A DNA stretch of 64,000 nucleotides, from NCBI GenBank assembly GCA_026169815.1, contig JAPFDT010000043.1, positions 177,183 to 241,182 of the forward strand, written 5' to 3'. Under the pieces are notes generated by a model. That model ran no database searches. It was not told where the DNA came from and worked only from the letters and a program-made list of their open reading frames with translations. A program made the position numbers and the translations under genes. Of this stretch, positions 1-8,728 are shown in pieces. The number at the start of each line of letters is the position of its first letter. Positions within the stretch are counted from its first letter, which is position 1. Origin of the DNA: Pseudogracilibacillus sp. GTDB taxonomy: Bacteria; Bacillota; Bacilli; Bacillales; Amphibacillaceae.

Positions 1-2
1 AG

Positions 3-455
3 CGTCCACGTCATGATAAGTTAGTAGAGGAAATTCGTGAAGCGGGTGCGAAAGTACAGTTGTTTCTCGATGGTGATGTTGTTTATACCTTAGCAACTTG
101 TCTCGAGTCCTCAGATGTAGATTTATTTATCGGTACAGGTGGAGCGCCAGAGGGAGTTATAGCGGCTGTAGCTGTAAAAGCTTTTGGTGGTGACATGCAA
201 GCTCAATTATTACCGAGAGATGAAGTTGAGATAAAACGTTGTCACGAAATGGGATTAGATAATCCAACGAAAGTTTTATCCCTTGATGACTTAGTGAAAA
301 GCGATGATTGTTTATTTGTAGCAACAGGAATTACAGAAAGTCTTATTTTACCAGGTTTAAAAGTTGGTAAAAATACGATTGAAAGTCATTCTATGCTCAT
401 TCATGGTGTAGAACGAAAAGTGCGTTATGTTAATACGTCTCACAATATAGAATAA
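3..455 (+). CDS. glpX: Class II fructose-1,6-bisphosphatase GlpX, C-terminal part
   Basis: Partial gene: the frame is open from the left edge and ends at a TAA at 453-455, giving about 150 C-terminal residues. The class II (GlpX-type) enzyme dephosphorylates fructose-1,6-bisphosphate in gluconeogenesis, in the cytosol, with Mn2+ or Mg2+. The visible part holds the family segments FLDGDV, IGTGGAPEGV and VATGIT, the second being the conserved glycine-rich phosphate-binding region. The protein ends soon after HGVERKVRYV, typical for the family. A hairpin terminator follows directly, so this gene ends its transcription unit. An internal TTG at 60 is not a start, because the homologous frame continues upstream of it. 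Confidence 0.9.
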   Translation, partial: RPRHDKLVEEIREAGAKVQLFLDGDVVYTLATCLESSDVDLFIGTGGAPEGVIAAVAVKAFGGDMQAQLLPRDEVEIKRCHEMGLDNPTKVLSLDDLVKSDDCLFVATGITESLILPGLKVGKNTIESHSMLIHGVERKVRYVNTSHNIE

Positions 456-462
456 TATATTT

Positions 463-497
463 AGGTAATTTCCTTGATGTGAAATTACCTTTTTTTA
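463..497 (+). terminator. Terminator of glpX
   Basis: Inverted repeat with 9-bp arms (463-471 and 482-490) and a 10-nt loop, followed by seven T residues. It lies just behind the glpX stop codon. Confidence 0.8.
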
Positions 498-731
498 TTA
501 AAAATAAATAATTTCAGGTAAATTTAAAAAATAATGTAATATTTTAATGGAAATAAAAGAATTGATAAAGTTTTAGAATGTAAATCTGCTGAAAGTTAGT
601 TGATTGTGCCTTTTTTAGACTCCATTTTATAAAATTGCTGCTTTGACTAATCTATTAAAGTAGGCTAATCTTTAGTTACATAGAAATAATCGTGTTTATT
701 GTATATTAATAATTTAATAAATGAGGTGAAA

Positions 732-1352
732 ATGATGATGGAAGAAAGAATTTTAGATGCCTTATCTAATGTAGAAAAGACAATGAATTATAAACTAGAT
801 AATGTAACAACAATAGTAGAAAGTCATTCTGAGATATTGGCTGATCATACGGAAATTTTAAGCGAGCACACGAAAATATTACATGAACATTCTGAGAAGC
901 TAGATGAACATTCTAACAAACTAGATGAATACTCTAAGAAGCTAGATGAACATTCTAAAAAGTTAGATAAATTTTCTAATAAGCTAGACGAACATTCACG
1001 AATTTCAGATAATCATTCTCATAAATTAGATGAACACTCCGAAAAATTCGATGCGATTTGGACAGTAGTAAATAATCATAGTGAACAGCTTGATAATTTA
1101 TCAATCAATGTAGATAAGCATAGTAATATGCTGGATACCATATCAATAAATGTATCTAGAAATAGCGGTAAACTCGATTCATTAGAAACAAGCATGAATG
1201 AACTTACAGATAGAACAAAACGAATTAAAGAAGTTATTCCACAAGATAATAAAGCGCTGATGAATATGTTTGATGAGCGTATAGATAAAAAAGCTGCACA
1301 TGTATTTTTGCTGAATAACCGTTTGTTAGAAGTGGAAACGCAATTGCATTAG
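732..1352 (+). CDS. Heptad-repeat coiled-coil protein
   Basis: Unrecognised protein of about 206 residues. Its core is a run of seven-residue repeats of the type LDEHSxK (about a dozen, roughly residues 30-125), with variants such as LDEYSKK and LDKFSNK, and ILxEHT earlier. Regular Leu spacing every seven residues with charged and His/Ser positions between predicts a long alpha-helical coiled coil. There is no signal peptide or membrane segment, so it is probably cytoplasmic or a filament/scaffold. GAGGTGA lies at 723-729. Three consecutive ATG codons (732, 735, 738) follow, the later ones having better spacing. It is monocistronic with its own terminator. The function is unknown; such low-complexity proteins vary in repeat number between strains. 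Confidence 0.75.
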   Translation: MMMEERILDALSNVEKTMNYKLDNVTTIVESHSEILADHTEILSEHTKILHEHSEKLDEHSNKLDEYSKKLDEHSKKLDKFSNKLDEHSRISDNHSHKLDEHSEKFDAIWTVVNNHSEQLDNLSINVDKHSNMLDTISINVSRNSGKLDSLETSMNELTDRTKRIKEVIPQDNKALMNMFDERIDKKAAHVFLLNNRLLEVETQLH

Positions 1353-1394
1353 CTAACAAATACAGATGAAGCTTAATAAATGAATACTTTTATG

Positions 1395-1428
1395 AAAACT
1401 TCTGTTTTTTCTGTGCAGAGGTTTTTTT
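1395..1428 (+). terminator. Terminator of the coiled-coil gene
   Basis: Arms 1395-1404 and 1416-1425 pair with one G-T wobble, and a T-run follows. Confidence 0.65.
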
Positions 1429-1474
1429 ATCGTGGTTATGGTATAGTATGTGAGAATAGGAAGGTGTGGAAATA

Positions 1475-1759
1475 TTGATTTTATTAGCGACCCAACCTTA
1501 TCAAAAAATTGTACGAGAAGTAACAAGGATTGGACAAACTGAAGTAGCAGACCAACGTATGTTATATTTATATAAAGAAAAATTGGTGACAAAACACCGT
1601 GAGTTTCCAATTGAAAATGTAATGGATATGTCATATCGTCGTGTTGGTAAAACAGGTGGACTTCTTTATGTATATGCAAGTAGTGGGGTGTTTTCTTATA
1701 CGGTAGAGTCAGATCCAACGTCGTTTATTCAAGTTTTTAAAGATACATTTGTTAAATAA
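1475..1759 (+). CDS. Small conserved-looking protein, possibly PH-like fold
   Basis: Protein of about 94 residues from a TTG at 1475, preceded at good spacing by GGAAGGTG (1458-1465). A GTG at 1466 is in frame but lies inside that ribosome site. The pattern of a basic LYLYKEKLVTKHREFP strand, then MSYRR, then LLYVYASSGVFSYTV looks like a beta-rich pleckstrin-homology-type fold, but I do not recognise the family with certainty. There is no signal peptide or transmembrane helix. It is followed after 37 nt by another small gene on the same strand and may be co-transcribed with it. Function unknown. Confidence 0.6.
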   Translation: MILLATQPYQKIVREVTRIGQTEVADQRMLYLYKEKLVTKHREFPIENVMDMSYRRVGKTGGLLYVYASSGVFSYTVESDPTSFIQVFKDTFVK

Positions 1760-1796
1760 TAGGATAAATAATTTGAAATAAGGGTGCGGATAACAT

Positions 1797-1985
1797 ATGA
1801 AACGAACTTCTCAAAAGATAGGTGTACTAGAGGAAGAAGGTTATCAGTTAGATAATCGAATTAATCAGGCATTACGAAATTTAAAAACTAATATATCATC
1901 TGAGCAAGATATGAGTGTAGAGACGTCGGGTCAAGTAGAAAATACGTGGGATGTTGCAATCATTGATGAAGATGAATGGGAATGA
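1797..1985 (+). CDS. Small acidic hypothetical protein
   Basis: Protein of 62 residues with a basic N-terminus, a predicted helix in the middle and an acidic C-terminal tail ending DEDEWE. The start ATG has an AGGGTGCGG stretch upstream, only a weak ribosome site. It lies 37 nt behind the preceding small gene and before a terminator-like hairpin, suggesting a two-gene unit. No family is recognised. Confidence 0.45.
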   Translation: MKRTSQKIGVLEEEGYQLDNRINQALRNLKTNISSEQDMSVETSGQVENTWDVAIIDEDEWE

Positions 1986-1986
1986 G

Positions 1987-2020
1987 AAACGCTACTATGT
2001 GATAAATAGGGCGTTTTTTT
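1987..2020 (+). terminator. Probable terminator
   Basis: A short stem (AAACGC at 1987-1992 with GCGTTT at 2011-2016) is followed by T residues. The stem is only six pairs, so this is tentative. Confidence 0.45.
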
Positions 2021-2119
2021 ATTTAGAAAAATTTGATGTACGTTGTATGCTTTAAATTCGGCAAATATGGGAATAGCAAAGTATAGCGCTTTTTTGAAAG
2101 GTGAAGGAGGTAGTTGGAT

Positions 2120-3472
2120 ATGAAATATGTCATTATTGGTGGCGATGCAGCTGGGATGAGTGCTGCGATGCAAGTGTTTAAACATGATGAGACAGCTCAG
2201 ATTACTATATTAGAACAAGGAGAAATTTATTCGTATGCACAGTGTGGTATTCCATATGCGGTAAGTGGTGTGACGTCGAGTGTTGAAAATTTACTTGTGC
2301 GGTCTGTTGCTACATTTCGTAATAAATTTGGGATGGATGCAAGAATTAATTATAAGGTGGAAAAGGTAGATACTAATAAACAAATTGTTTCAGGACGTCA
2401 TCTGAAAACAGGAGAAGCTTTTCAAGTACCATATGATAAATTACTCATTGCTAGTGGAGCGAGTCCATTTGTGCCGCAGTGGGAAGGTATTAATTTAGCA
2501 GGCATTCATTCAGTAAAAACGCTTCCTGATACAAATAGGATTATAGAAGATCTTGAAGAAGATGTTGCTGAGGTGACGATTGTTGGTGGTGGCTACATTT
2601 CACTGGAGATGGCAGAGAGCTTTCGTGTGTTAGGAAAAAAGGTCCGTCTATTAATTCGTGGAACACAAATTGCCAAAATTTTTGATGAAGATATGGCGAA
2701 GTTAGTGGAAGAAGAGGCTGTACGACAAGAAATTGAAATTTTATATGAGGAAGAAATTGAAGAAATAATCGGTGATGGAAAAGTTTCCGAAGTACGGACG
2801 AATAAACAAACACATAAGACCGACTTACTGATTGTTGCGACAGGGGTGCGTCCGAATACAGCCTTTTTGAAAGAGACAAATATTTCATTGGCAAAAAACG
2901 GTGCGGTAGATGTAAATGAGCATTTAGAAACAAATGTGCCGAATGTCTATGCAGCAGGTGATTGTGCATTGCAGTATAATCGTTTGACAGGAAAGAATGA
3001 TTATATACCACTTGGTACGCATGCGAATAAACAAGGACGGATTGCAGGGTTAAATATGGCAGGGATGACGCGTTCTTTTAAAGGTATTGTCGGAACGTCT
3101 ATTTTAAAATTTATGGATTTATCATTAGGTAAAACTGGTTTATCGGAAAGAGAAGCTAAAGACGCGGAAATTCCATGTATGGCTGTTTTGATTAAGGCGA
3201 AAGATCATGCGGCTTATTATCCTCAAGCCGAAACATTATGGATTAAATTAACATTTAACGAGAATGATGGCTTGCTACTTGGTGGACAAGTTATCGGAAA
3301 AGCTGGTGTTGATAAGCGAACAGACGTAGTAGCAGTTGCTATATTTAATCAAATGACAGTGGAAGAACTGGAAGACTTAGATTTAGGTTACGCTCCGCCA
3401 TATAATAGTACATGGGATCCGATTCAAAAAGCTGCGAGAAAAGCAGTTGGAAAATTAACCGAAGATCAATGA
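2120..3472 (+). CDS. CoA-disulfide reductase-type FAD/NAD(P)H oxidoreductase
   Basis: 450-residue flavoprotein of the pyridine nucleotide-disulfide oxidoreductase superfamily, CoA-disulfide reductase/NADH oxidase branch. An N-terminal FAD-binding GGDAAG motif sits at residues 7-12. The single redox cysteine, Cys42, lies in SYAQCGIPY, the position of the catalytic Cys43 of CoADR. A second dinucleotide fold (VGGGYIS) lies near residue 155, and the FAD motif VYAAGDCA near residue 277. The family reduces CoA disulfide, polysulfide or O2; which of these applies cannot be told from sequence. ATG 2120 is chosen because AAGGAGG (2104-2110) stands nine bases ahead; the in-frame TTG at 2114 is too close to it. 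An FAD monooxygenase follows 57 nt downstream. Confidence 0.85.
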   Translation: MKYVIIGGDAAGMSAAMQVFKHDETAQITILEQGEIYSYAQCGIPYAVSGVTSSVENLLVRSVATFRNKFGMDARINYKVEKVDTNKQIVSGRHLKTGEAFQVPYDKLLIASGASPFVPQWEGINLAGIHSVKTLPDTNRIIEDLEEDVAEVTIVGGGYISLEMAESFRVLGKKVRLLIRGTQIAKIFDEDMAKLVEEEAVRQEIEILYEEEIEEIIGDGKVSEVRTNKQTHKTDLLIVATGVRPNTAFLKETNISLAKNGAVDVNEHLETNVPNVYAAGDCALQYNRLTGKNDYIPLGTHANKQGRIAGLNMAGMTRSFKGIVGTSILKFMDLSLGKTGLSEREAKDAEIPCMAVLIKAKDHAAYYPQAETLWIKLTFNENDGLLLGGQVIGKAGVDKRTDVVAVAIFNQMTVEELEDLDLGYAPPYNSTWDPIQKAARKAVGKLTEDQ

Positions 3473-3529
3473 TCTCGTTTTATTTAATTGAAAATAGATG
3501 CGGGATTTTTTAAAGAAAAGAGGTATATA

Positions 3530-4660
3530 ATGAAAGTAGCGATTATTGGTGGAGGAATAGGTGGATTAACAACAGCTGCCGCTTTGCACAAAATCGATAT
3601 AGAAGCCCATGTATATGAACGAGCCGAGTCCTTTCAGCCAATTGGAGCCGGCATTGGTATCGGAAGTAACGCAATGTTAGCTTTGCAAAAAATAGGTGTT
3701 GCAGAAAATATAATACAAGCAGGGATGCCACTTTATGAACAACGCTTTCTTAATGAACATTTTGCTGTTATGAATACGATTGATTTTTCATTATTAAAGG
3801 AAAAATTCGGTGAAGACAACATTGCAATTCAGCGTGCTGAACTTCATGAAGCGCTTTTTGACGCTGTTGATTCAGCTTATGTACATTTTAATCACCAAGT
3901 TGTTGCTTTTACTCAGATGGAAACAGGTGTCACTATTTCATTCCAAAATGGGCAGCAACAAATGTTTGATTATGTCATAGCGGCTGATGGGATTCATTCT
4001 ATGTTTAGGCAAACGCTCGTGTTAAATAGTGCCCCACGTTATGCACATTATACGTGTTGGCGTGGGACGACAAAAAATAAAAATGATGTTACTTCACATG
4101 TATCTTCAGAAGCGTGGTCGGCAGGTGGACGTTTTGGTTGGGCGCCACTAGCCAACGGAGATGTATATTGGTTTTCTTGTGTCAATGCAAAAGCAAATGA
4201 TGAGTATTATGCTAGTATGGATCAATTAGGTGTGGCTCATTTGTTTGCACATTATCCTGATCCTGTGAAACGTTTAATTACCGAAGTCGAAGAAGCTTCA
4301 TTTTTACACCATGATTTATATGATATCGCACCACTAAACACATTTGTATATGGAAGAATTGTCTTGCTCGGTGATGCGGCGCATGCGACAACGCCAAATA
4401 TGGGACAAGGTGCTGGACAAGCGATAGAAGATGCGTATGAATTAATGTCTGCTCTTGAAACAGAAGCCTCTATTGAACAAGCGTTTGCACGTTATGATAC
4501 GCGTCGTGTAACAAAAACGAAAAAGGTAATCCAACGTTCGCGACAAATTGGGTGGGCTGCGCAATGGGAACATGAAGGTTTAATTGCTTTTCGCAATACA
4601 GTTTTTACTTATGTCCCTAAGTCATTGCTGTTTCAAAGTCTGACTTTTTTATTTGATTAA
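3530..4660 (+). CDS. FAD-dependent aromatic-type monooxygenase
   Basis: 376-residue class A flavoprotein monooxygenase (UbiH/salicylate-hydroxylase group, PF01494-type). It has the dinucleotide motif GGGIGG (residues 7-12), an RAELHEAL segment for the family's conserved Arg, and a GDAAH FAD/substrate motif near residue 281 followed by MGQGAGQAIEDA. Such enzymes hydroxylate aromatic or polyketide-like substrates using NAD(P)H and O2; the substrate here is unknown. ATG 3530 is preceded by AAGAAAAGAGG. Fourteen in-frame codons upstream lack a ribosome site and were not included. It probably shares a transcript with the upstream flavoprotein. No terminator is evident behind it. Confidence 0.82.
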   Translation: MKVAIIGGGIGGLTTAAALHKIDIEAHVYERAESFQPIGAGIGIGSNAMLALQKIGVAENIIQAGMPLYEQRFLNEHFAVMNTIDFSLLKEKFGEDNIAIQRAELHEALFDAVDSAYVHFNHQVVAFTQMETGVTISFQNGQQQMFDYVIAADGIHSMFRQTLVLNSAPRYAHYTCWRGTTKNKNDVTSHVSSEAWSAGGRFGWAPLANGDVYWFSCVNAKANDEYYASMDQLGVAHLFAHYPDPVKRLITEVEEASFLHHDLYDIAPLNTFVYGRIVLLGDAAHATTPNMGQGAGQAIEDAYELMSALETEASIEQAFARYDTRRVTKTKKVIQRSRQIGWAAQWEHEGLIAFRNTVFTYVPKSLLFQSLTFLFD

Positions 4661-4679
4661 TCTGGGAAGGTTTGTTCTT

Positions 4680-5060
4680 CTACTTTGTGTGAATGCTGTT
4701 ATGTTTGTTAAAATTAATTGGTTTAGTTAACAGTTCGTATATAATGTTCGTGACGTATTTTTTGATGACAGGGTTAAAAAAACTCACTTCATGAACGTAG
4801 CCGTTTAAATAATACTTATAAGTTGAGAAGAGGCGGTCACTATTTATGTGTTCAACTTGGATGTTATGTTGATACATTAGTTGTTTGAGTTGTTTTCTGT
4901 CTTGAATAGCAGTTGAAATAAGTTGGTCGAGCGCTTGAAAGTATGGTTCTTTAATTTTGCATGGACTATGCTCGAGATGGTTGCGATCTAGTTGTAAGTT
5001 TGTAATCGCCATGTTGGTAAATAAATAACGGCTGGCGATTTCTTCATGTTCCTTATTCAT
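4680..5060 (-). CDS. YhjD-like small protein
   Basis: 126-residue soluble protein on the minus strand, convergent with the monooxygenase gene. Its composition (helical, with GPFK/IKEPY-like and GYxHxxxFFNPxI-like segments) recalls the Bacillus YhjD family as I remember it. That family has no established function. The start ATG at 5060 has AAGGTGG upstream. The in-frame GTG at 5069 lies inside that ribosome site and is unlikely. Confidence 0.6.
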   Translation of the reverse strand: MNKEHEEIASRYLFTNMAITNLQLDRNHLEHSPCKIKEPYFQALDQLISTAIQDRKQLKQLMYQHNIQVEHINSDRLFSTYKYYLNGYVHEVSFFNPVIKKYVTNIIYELLTKPINFNKHNSIHTK

Positions 5061-5133
5061 TATTACCACCTTTTACGAACGTTTGTTCTTATTGTATAAA
5101 GAAACAGCTATTTTGGCAAGCATAAAAAAGTGT

Positions 5134-5310
5134 TTATTGCTCTTCTTTGTTTCTGAAATCATTAATATCAGCGACTAGTCCACATTTTAAACATGTATAT
5201 TTTGTTACGTGTAATTTTTGTTCGATACATAGACGGGAGCGTGTTTTTGACTTTATTTGTTGTGTGAGTGAAACAAGCAGCTTACAGAAAAATGCGATAA
5301 CAAAATGGGT
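5134..5310 (-). pseudogene. Possible zinc-ribbon gene remnant
   Basis: A stop-to-stop open frame of 58 codons on the minus strand without ATG, GTG or TTG. Its translation includes a basic stretch and then a YTCLKCG segment, a CxxC knuckle with an earlier Cys and His that could make a zinc ribbon. This looks like the 3' end of a decayed gene, but chance cannot be excluded. Confidence 0.2.
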
Positions 5311-5645
5311 TTAAATTATTTAGAGATTTTTTGTAAAGTAATTTATTTGCTGCGGAGGTTTTTAACTGTGAAAATTGTATCCTCTTCTAAATGTAGTATT
5401 TAGCTCGCTCATGTGAAATTAATCAGTAATATCTTCGTTTAATAAATTCAAAACTTGCTTAACTCCTCCATTTCTCGAATCCAAAGGACGTTCACTCCTC
5501 TAAATACACAATACTATGTCATTCTAGTCTTTTAATATATTATAATATAAAATTTCTGTAAAACTAACTAAGCTACTTATCATTAGTATCAATGGATTGA
5601 AGTAATATTTGAAATGTAAAGATTCTAAATAAATACGAAAAAGCC
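5311..5645. other. Gene-free stretch
   Basis: About 330 bases with no supportable gene. A 25-codon open frame on the minus strand (around 5430-5505) reads like a protein tail (SRNGGVKQVLNLL) but has no good start. I take this as decayed sequence between the YhjD-like gene and the transporter promoter. Confidence 0.3.
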
Positions 5646-5709
5646 TTGACAGTACAGCTAATATTATTTAAAGTGAAATTAGTCTATCATTATGAACGTG
5701 TTCATAATG
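5646..5709 (+). promoter_or_regulatory. Promoter and operator of the OpuC-type operon
   Basis: A sigma-A type promoter: TTGACA at 5646-5651, a 17-nt spacer, TAAAGT at 5669-5674. Just downstream (5688-5709) is a palindrome with perfect 10-bp arms, CATTATGAAC and GTTCATAATG, separated by 2 nt. Its position, covering roughly +7 to +28, fits repression by roadblock. The TetR-type regulator encoded at 9504 is the nearest candidate ligand-responsive repressor; this pairing is inference. The leader to the first gene is long (about 230 nt) and I see no riboswitch fold in it. Confidence 0.6.
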
Positions 5710-5939
5710 TGAATGTGATTTTAATCTGAATGTAGTTTTTGGAATGTTAGTAAAAATGGTTAGTATGTACAGATTCAAATTCAAAGATGGAAAGATTAGT
5801 TGAAGGAGTGTAAAAAACATTGACACTAGTGGTTTTCATTTTTTGAGATAATGAATATTAACCAATAGACTAGTTGTATTTGTTAATCAATATAAGAAGG
5901 TGTAAATTGAATCTACAGAAAGTGGGTTGGAGGATTGTA

Positions 5940-7067
5940 GTGATTGAATTAAAAAATGTAAATAAAATTTATAATGATGGCTTTCAAGCATTAACTAAAG
6001 TTAATGTTGAATTTCAGGAAGGTAAAATAAATGTACTTATTGGTCCAAGTGGTTGTGGTAAAACGACGACGATGAAACTATTGAATAGATTAGTAGATTA
6101 TACAGATGGAGAAGTTTATTTTAATGGAAAGAAAATAAAAGAGATGAATCCAATTGAATTACGTCGTCAAATGGGGTTTGTGATCCAAAATATTGGGTTA
6201 TTTCCTCATATGACTATTTTTAATAATGTGGCAACAGTTCCGAAATTACTTAAATGGGATAAAGATAGAATTAAAAAACGTGTGATTGAATTATTAGAAA
6301 TGGTTAATTTAGATCCAAATACATATATGAATCGTTATCCGTCTGAATTGAGTGGTGGACAGCAACAGCGAATAGGTGTTATTCGAGCGCTTGCAGCTGA
6401 ACCGTCAACGATATTAATGGATGAGCCGTTTAGTGCACTTGACCCTATAAGCAGAGAGCAATTACAAGATGAATTATTGCGACTGCAAACAGAGATTAAT
6501 AAAACGATTATCTTTGTTACACACGATATGGATGAAGCATTAAAGATAGCAGATAACATTGTATTAATGAAAGATGGTAAAGTAGTACAACAAGGTTCAC
6601 CAGATAGTCTTTTGTCTAATCCAGCAAATGATTTTGTGAAAGAATTTATTGGAGAAAAGCGACTTAACTCTAATAATCAATTAAATGATTTATCATTAGC
6701 TAATTATATAAATAAAGATATACTTTTAGTTCAATCAGATATACGCATTGAAAAAGCGACTTCTTCTTTGATAGAAAGAAAGGTATCATCAGCTGTTGTT
6801 ATAAATGAAGATGAAACTTATAACGGCATAGTTAGTTTATATGATGCAATTGAAAATAATAGTTCGGAAATAAATAGTATTATAAAAAAAGCCTCATTAA
6901 TTATTTATGAAAATGATAAGGTATCAACTGTTTTGGAGAAAATAGAAGGTATTCATGATATTGTTCCAGTTCTTTCAAAGGAAGATATAGTGGTAGGTTT
7001 ATTAAGTGTAGATAAATTATTCGCCACATTACATCATTTAACAGAATATAAGCGTGGTGAAATATAA
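5940..7067 (+). CDS. opuCA: Glycine betaine/choline-type ABC transporter ATPase with CBS domains
   Basis: 375-residue ATPase of an OpuC/OpuB-type compatible solute importer. It has Walker A GPSGCGKTT (residues about 35-43), Q-loop FVIQNIG, signature LSGGQQQR near 136, Walker B ILMDEPFSALD and a switch His in FVTHDMDEA. The C-terminal part (about 260-375) has two CBS-like repeats, the ionic-strength/nucleotide sensor typical of OpuCA. GTG 5940 matches the family N-terminus and has GGAGG at 5929-5933. A TTG at 5907 behind AAGAAGGTG is a weaker alternative. It is first in a four-gene operon, touching the permease gene. The symbol is by organisation; the substrate is not proven. Confidence 0.85.
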   Translation: MIELKNVNKIYNDGFQALTKVNVEFQEGKINVLIGPSGCGKTTTMKLLNRLVDYTDGEVYFNGKKIKEMNPIELRRQMGFVIQNIGLFPHMTIFNNVATVPKLLKWDKDRIKKRVIELLEMVNLDPNTYMNRYPSELSGGQQQRIGVIRALAAEPSTILMDEPFSALDPISREQLQDELLRLQTEINKTIIFVTHDMDEALKIADNIVLMKDGKVVQQGSPDSLLSNPANDFVKEFIGEKRLNSNNQLNDLSLANYINKDILLVQSDIRIEKATSSLIERKVSSAVVINEDETYNGIVSLYDAIENNSSEINSIIKKASLIIYENDKVSTVLEKIEGIHDIVPVLSKEDIVVGLLSVDKLFATLHHLTEYKRGEI

Positions 7068-7709
7068 ATGGAATTGTTACAAGATTATATAGCTTTTTGG
7101 GCTGATAAATATGCCTCCATATTTGATTATATGTTAGAGCATGTACTAATATCATTGACGGTAGCTATTATATCCATTGTATTTACTATCCCACTTGCGG
7201 TATGGATGACAAAAATGAAAAGTACTAAATTGCGAAGTTTTATTTTTAATATAGCAAATATATTTCAAACGATACCTACTATAGCGTTATTAGCTATTAT
7301 GATACCGATTTTTGGAATAGGCTTCACTCCAGCTATAGTCGCATTGTTTCTCTATGCCTTGCTTCCATTATTACGCAACACATATTCTGGCATGGAATCT
7401 ATCGACCAAGAAGTTGTTGAAGCAGCAAAAGGAATGGGGTTTACTTCGTTTCAACGGATTGTAAAGATAGAACTACCAATTGCCCTACCTTACATTATGT
7501 CCGGTATTCGTGTGACGTCTGTGTATATAATCAGTTGGACAACATTAGCAGCATTGATAGGAGCGGGTGGATTAGGAGATTTAGTGCTTGCAGGTATTGG
7601 ATATAACGATACGTTTATGATATTTACGGGAGCATTTTTAGCAATTATTATAGCGCTTATTTTAGATTTTGTTTTAGCGACAGTAGAAAATAAATTAATC
7701 AAATTATAA
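7068..7709 (+). CDS. opuCB: Osmoprotectant ABC transporter permease (first)
   Basis: 213-residue inner membrane permease of the BPD_transp_1 (MetI-like) family with about five or six hydrophobic segments. It carries the coupling EAA-type loop (VVEAAKGMGFTSFQRIVKIELP) that docks on the ATPase, and the GAGGLGDLVLAGI segment common to OpuB/OpuC/ProW permeases. Its ATG follows the stop codon of the ATPase gene directly, which indicates translational coupling. With the second permease it should form the transmembrane channel. Confidence 0.85.
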   Translation: MELLQDYIAFWADKYASIFDYMLEHVLISLTVAIISIVFTIPLAVWMTKMKSTKLRSFIFNIANIFQTIPTIALLAIMIPIFGIGFTPAIVALFLYALLPLLRNTYSGMESIDQEVVEAAKGMGFTSFQRIVKIELPIALPYIMSGIRVTSVYIISWTTLAALIGAGGLGDLVLAGIGYNDTFMIFTGAFLAIIIALILDFVLATVENKLIKL

Positions 7710-7722
7710 AAAGGGGATTATC

Positions 7723-8631
7723 ATGAAATTTAAAAATATTATACTTATAGGTTTAGTTGCAGTTATGTTATTTGTTGCAGGTTGTGGAGATAAGGCTTCC
7801 AAAGATGGTGGGGAGATTTTTACAGCGGCATCAGCTAAAAATACAGATTCAAAAATAGATGTGCAAATTTTGAAATTGTTAGTTGAAGATCAAACAGATC
7901 ATGAAGTTGAAATTGTCGAGGATTTACCAGCTAGTGCGCAGATTTTTGCTGGAATTGATCGTGATGAATTTGATTTTGCTAACTTATTCTCAGGAGAAAT
8001 TTACAATAATTACTTTGATGAAGTAGAATATTCAACTGATCCAGAAAAAACATTAGAGCAAGCTCAGCAGTACTTTGGAGAAGAGCATAATATTAAATGG
8101 TATGATGCGATGGGTTTTATTAATAATTATAGTATTGCGATAAAAAGTGATTTTGCAGAAGAAAATAATATTGAAACATTGGTTGATTTAGAAGAATATG
8201 CGGATGATTTAGTGTTAGGGACAGATAATGCTTGGATTGAACGAGATAATGATGGATATAAAGGATTTAAAGAAGCATATGGATATGAATTTAAAGATGC
8301 AAAAGGAATGGACGTAGCATTAATGTATAAAGGAATTGCCAATGGTGATTTAGATGTTGTAACGGCTTATACAGTGGATCCTCAATTAATCGAATATGAC
8401 TTAACTGTTTTAGAAGATACAGAACACTTCTTCCCGCCCTATGAAGCATCTTTAGTGGCAAAAAATGAAGTAATTGAAGAATATCCAGAGGTTGATGATA
8501 TTATTGAATCTCTTGTAGGAACAATTAGCACAGAAGAAATGACGGATTTAATTTATGAAGTAGATATTGAACAACGCAGTGTAAAGGAAGTATCAGAAGA
8601 GTTTTTAAAAGAAAAGGGTATGTTAAACTAA
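7723..8631 (+). CDS. opuCC: Osmoprotectant-binding lipoprotein
   Basis: 302-residue substrate-binding protein (OpuAC/OpuCC type). A lipoprotein signal peptide ends in VAGC with the lipidated Cys at residue 21, so the mature protein is tethered outside the membrane. The periplasmic-binding fold has the FTAASAKNTDS entry, a GLGTDNA-like hinge segment and HFFPPYEASLV near the C-terminus, all as in choline/betaine binders of this class. OpuC-type binders cage trimethylammonium groups in an aromatic box; several Tyr/Trp/Phe are present but I cannot assign the box without a structure. It sits between the two permease genes, the opuC order. Confidence 0.83.
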   Translation: MKFKNIILIGLVAVMLFVAGCGDKASKDGGEIFTAASAKNTDSKIDVQILKLLVEDQTDHEVEIVEDLPASAQIFAGIDRDEFDFANLFSGEIYNNYFDEVEYSTDPEKTLEQAQQYFGEEHNIKWYDAMGFINNYSIAIKSDFAEENNIETLVDLEEYADDLVLGTDNAWIERDNDGYKGFKEAYGYEFKDAKGMDVALMYKGIANGDLDVVTAYTVDPQLIEYDLTVLEDTEHFFPPYEASLVAKNEVIEEYPEVDDIIESLVGTISTEEMTDLIYEVDIEQRSVKEVSEEFLKEKGMLN

Positions 8632-8728
8632 TAACTATTTATTTTATAGTGATATAAAGGTAAACAGTTTGATTTCGTTAGTAGATCATGATAAATAACA
8701 AATCAAGCAATAGAAAAGGTGATTACAG

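Noticed and set aside
2541..3011. 156-codon open frame antisense to the CoADR-type gene
   Set aside because: His/Leu-rich shadow frame lying wholly inside a well-supported gene.
5820..5852. Second promoter TTGACA...GATAAT before opuCA
   Set aside because: The spacer is 21 nt, too long for a usual sigma-A promoter.
5710..5939. Riboswitch in the OpuC-type leader
   Set aside because: The leader is long, but I could not find a conserved aptamer motif or a terminator/antiterminator pair.
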